From positions 1-8,041 of the forward strand of contig USSH01000101.1 in NCBI GenBank assembly GCA_900557435.1: 8,041 bases of DNA. The letters are read 5' to 3'. Position numbers and translations under genes: made by a program. Positions 6,017-8,041 of this stretch are shown here, one piece after another; position 1 is the stretch's first letter, and each line of letters opens with the position of its first letter. The notes below the pieces were generated by a model. That model saw nothing but the letters and a program-made list of their open reading frames with translations. It had not been told where the DNA came from and ran no database searches. Source of the DNA: an uncultured Coprococcus sp. (GTDB taxonomy: Bacteria; Bacillota; Clostridia; Lachnospirales; Lachnospiraceae).

Positions 6017-7882
6017 ATGCTGGTTGGATGTTTGAAAGTATATAGTTATAACAGGCGCAGAATAAAATGGGTGTTTGTGGCGGTGTGCATAGCGGCGGCG
6101 GTGATCGCAGGGAGATTATTCTACATAATGGTAGTAAAAGCTGAATATTACAGCGAACGCGCAGAGCAGCTTCACGAGAGAGAAAGGAGTATAAAGGCCC
6201 CGAGGGGAAAAATATACGATAGAAATGGAAATATATTGGCTGACAACAGAGCAGTTTGTTCAGTGTCGGTCATACATAGTCAGATTGAAGATGAGGAGAA
6301 GGTAATAAATCTCCTGGAGAAATACCTGGATAAATCGCCGGATGAGATAAGAAAAAAAGTGACAAAGATATCCTCAAGAGAGATTGTGGCGGTAAATGTA
6401 GACAAAGAGAGTGGGGAGCGGATCAAGGAGGCTTCACTTCCGGGAGTGAAGGTGGATGAGGATTACAAGAGGAATTATCCATATAATGAACTTGCATCAA
6501 AAATTCTCGGCTTCACAGGGGCGGATAATCAGGGAATATTGGGATTGGAGGTGTCATACGACAGCGTCCTTACCGGGACACCAGGCAGTATAAATGCCGT
6601 TACGGATGCCAAGGGAGTGGAACTAGCTGAATATGCTGACACTCGTACTGATCCGAAGGCGGGAGACAGCCTGATCACAACATTAGATATAAATATCCAG
6701 AAGTATGCTGAACAGGCGGCATACAAGGTGATGACAGAAAAAAATGCAGAAAGAGTATGTGTGCTTGTCATGAACCCTCAAAATGGTGAGATATATGCGA
6801 TGGTGGATGCTCCTGAATATAATCTCAACAAGCCGTTTGAGTTGGTGGAATATACTAAAAATGAGAAGAAGTCTGAATCGGATGATAATGATAATCTTGA
6901 GCCGGAATCTGATTCTGATGCGGATAAGAATACGGAATCTGACGCTGATGTGGATGCAAATACGAAATCAGACAATATGTCTGTCACTGCGATCAGTCAG
7001 ATGGATAAGCTCAACAATATGTGGAGAAATTATTTGATAAGTGATACATATGAGCCGGGATCCACAGCGAAGATAGTTACACTCACTGCAGCACTTGAGA
7101 CTGGCTCGGTAGATAAGAGCAATACATTTTTCTGTCCGGGCTACAGAATAGTTGAGGATCGCAGGATAAGGTGCAGCAAGACTACCGGACATGGCAGCCA
7201 GTCGCTGGAGCAGGCACTTATGAACTCATGCAACCCTGCGTTTATGGACATAGGCGAGAGGACGGGAGTAGATAACATGTATGACTATTATCACAAATTG
7301 GGACTTTTTGACAGAAGCGGAATAGATCTTCCCGGAGAGGCAAATTCTATCATGCATAAGAAAGAAAATGTTGGTCCCGTGGAGCTTGCCACGATGTCAT
7401 TCGGACAGTCGTTTCAGGTTACACCGATACAGTTTATGGCGGCTGTGGCATCTGTCATAAATGGGGGATATAGCATAACCCCGCATATCGGTAGGCAGAT
7501 TGTGAATAGTGAAAATGGGGCGATGAGTGTGCTGGAATTTGCGGAGAAAAAGCAGGTGATCAGTGAGAATACTTCACTTCAAATGAGGGAGATGCTTGAG
7601 AAAGTAGTATCGGAGGGTGGTGGATCAAAATGCGCCATAGAAGGATACAGAATAGGAGGCAAGACCGCAACCAGTGAGAAGCTGCCGAGAGGAAACGGCA
7701 GATATATTTCATCGTTTATAGGCTTTGCTCCTGCAGACAATCCGGTTGTTATGACTGCAGTGTTGATAGATGAACCGGAGGGAACTTATTATGGAGGAAC
7801 AATAGCGGCTCCGGTGGTGAGGGATATATTTTTGAACATTCTTCCCTATTTGGGAATTGACAAAGCTTCAAATGAGTATTAA
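6017..7882 (+). CDS. spoVD: Class B penicillin-binding protein (SpoVD-like) with KTA motif
   Basis: This is a second transpeptidase, 621 residues, paralogous to its neighbour. Membrane anchor is at residues 18-38, the dimerisation start APRGKIYDRNGNILA at 61-75, nucleophile motif STAK (Ser349, Lys352), SCN at 404-406, and KTA at 549-551 where KTG is usual. The Cys pattern (373, 386, 405) resembles B. subtilis SpoVD, whose active-site disulfide (Cys332-Cys351) is opened by StoA; the spacing from the nucleophile is nearly the same. No PASTA domain is seen, unlike B. subtilis SpoVD. An acidic insert covers residues 281-323. The frame has a stop at 6011, so the ATG at 6017 is the longest start, but no Shine-Dalgarno precedes it; a TTG at 6032 is an alternative. 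Order PBP-PBP-mraY supports the spoVD name, though a vegetative elongation role cannot be excluded. Confidence 0.88.
   Translation: MLVGCLKVYSYNRRRIKWVFVAVCIAAAVIAGRLFYIMVVKAEYYSERAEQLHERERSIKAPRGKIYDRNGNILADNRAVCSVSVIHSQIEDEEKVINLLEKYLDKSPDEIRKKVTKISSREIVAVNVDKESGERIKEASLPGVKVDEDYKRNYPYNELASKILGFTGADNQGILGLEVSYDSVLTGTPGSINAVTDAKGVELAEYADTRTDPKAGDSLITTLDINIQKYAEQAAYKVMTEKNAERVCVLVMNPQNGEIYAMVDAPEYNLNKPFELVEYTKNEKKSESDDNDNLEPESDSDADKNTESDADVDANTKSDNMSVTAISQMDKLNNMWRNYLISDTYEPGSTAKIVTLTAALETGSVDKSNTFFCPGYRIVEDRRIRCSKTTGHGSQSLEQALMNSCNPAFMDIGERTGVDNMYDYYHKLGLFDRSGIDLPGEANSIMHKKENVGPVELATMSFGQSFQVTPIQFMAAVASVINGGYSITPHIGRQIVNSENGAMSVLEFAEKKQVISENTSLQMREMLEKVVSEGGGSKCAIEGYRIGGKTATSEKLPRGNGRYISSFIGFAPADNPVVMTAVLIDEPEGTYYGGTIAAPVVRDIFLNILPYLGIDKASNEY
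6857..6985 (+). other. Asp/Ser-rich insert in the second PBP
   Basis: Residues 281-323 are mainly Asp, Ser, Asn and Glu with imperfect repeats of ESDSDAD/ESDADVD type. They lie between the NGEIYAMVDAPEYNLNKPF block and the EPGSTAK motif, the same place as the larger insert in the upstream PBP. The two inserts do not look alike in detail, so shared position rather than shared sequence is the point. Confidence 0.75.
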
Positions 7883-7952
7883 ATTTATGTCAGTCTGAAA
7901 ACAGAAAAAGAAATACACAGTCCGTGGTGTGCGGACAGGTAAGGAGTACAAT

Positions 7953-8041
7953 ATGAATTTGGATTTGAAGATTATTTTACCGGTAGTTATCGCGTTCTGT
8001 ATCAGTGTGGTATTATGCCCCATCGTGATTCCGTTCCTGAA
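7953..8041 (+). CDS. mraY: Phospho-N-acetylmuramoyl-pentapeptide transferase, 3' end cut off
   Basis: Only 29 codons lie inside the window. They encode a hydrophobic N-terminal membrane segment ending CPIVIPFL, like the first transmembrane helix of MraY (family form ...GPLLIPLL). MraY joins UDP-MurNAc-pentapeptide to undecaprenyl phosphate, forming lipid I at the inner face of the membrane. AAGGAG at 7941-7946 is six bases before the ATG, a strong ribosome site. The place after a spoVD-like gene agrees with dcw order, except that murE, which sits between spoVD and mraY in B. subtilis, is absent. The 70-base gap from the PBP holds no terminator, so the two are probably cotranscribed. The identification rests on context plus a short peptide. 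Confidence 0.8.
   Translation, partial: MNLDLKIILPVVIAFCISVVLCPIVIPFL

Overview
The window holds the start of a dcw (division and cell wall) gene cluster from a Gram-positive member of the Clostridia, most likely a Lachnospiraceae-type gut or rumen bacterium. The evidence is the order mraZ-rsmH-ftsL-PBP-PBP-mraY, the Bacillota-style Lgt and RsmH sequences, strong Shine-Dalgarno sites on several genes, and heavy use of AGA and ATA codons. I do not assign a genus. All genes read on the + strand.

Layout: (1) 1-909 is the 3' part of lgt, the prolipoprotein diacylglyceryl transferase gene, ending in a repetitive hydrophilic tail. (2) 910-1264 is non-coding. It holds a cloverleaf-like inverted repeat (1028-1069), a strong intrinsic terminator (1078-1128), a weak second one, a candidate sigma-A promoter (1163-1191), and a helically phased GTGG repeat array (1192-1237) that fits an MraZ operator. 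(3) 1265-3271 carries mraZ, rsmH and an FtsL/DivIC-like gene. A terminator-like hairpin sits over the ftsL stop codon. (4) 3323-7882 carries two class B penicillin-binding proteins in tandem (pbpB/ftsI-like and spoVD-like), separated by a 144-base gap with another hairpin. (5) 7953-8041 is the first 29 codons of mraY.

The genes work together as follows. MraZ likely autoregulates the cluster. RsmH methylates 16S rRNA. The FtsL-like protein and the two class B transpeptidases build septal or spore peptidoglycan. MraY makes lipid I, the first membrane-bound precursor used by those enzymes. Lgt belongs to lipoprotein maturation and is separated from the cluster by terminators.

I see no wholly new system. 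The unusual parts are variations on a known locus: acidic low-complexity inserts at the same place in both PBPs, a lysine- and arginine-free tandem-repeat tail on the first PBP, 30-base-period repeats in both the Lgt and PBP tails, a KTA instead of KTG motif in the second PBP, and terminator-like hairpins inside the operon. I found no tRNA, rRNA, CRISPR array, insertion sequence or phage feature.
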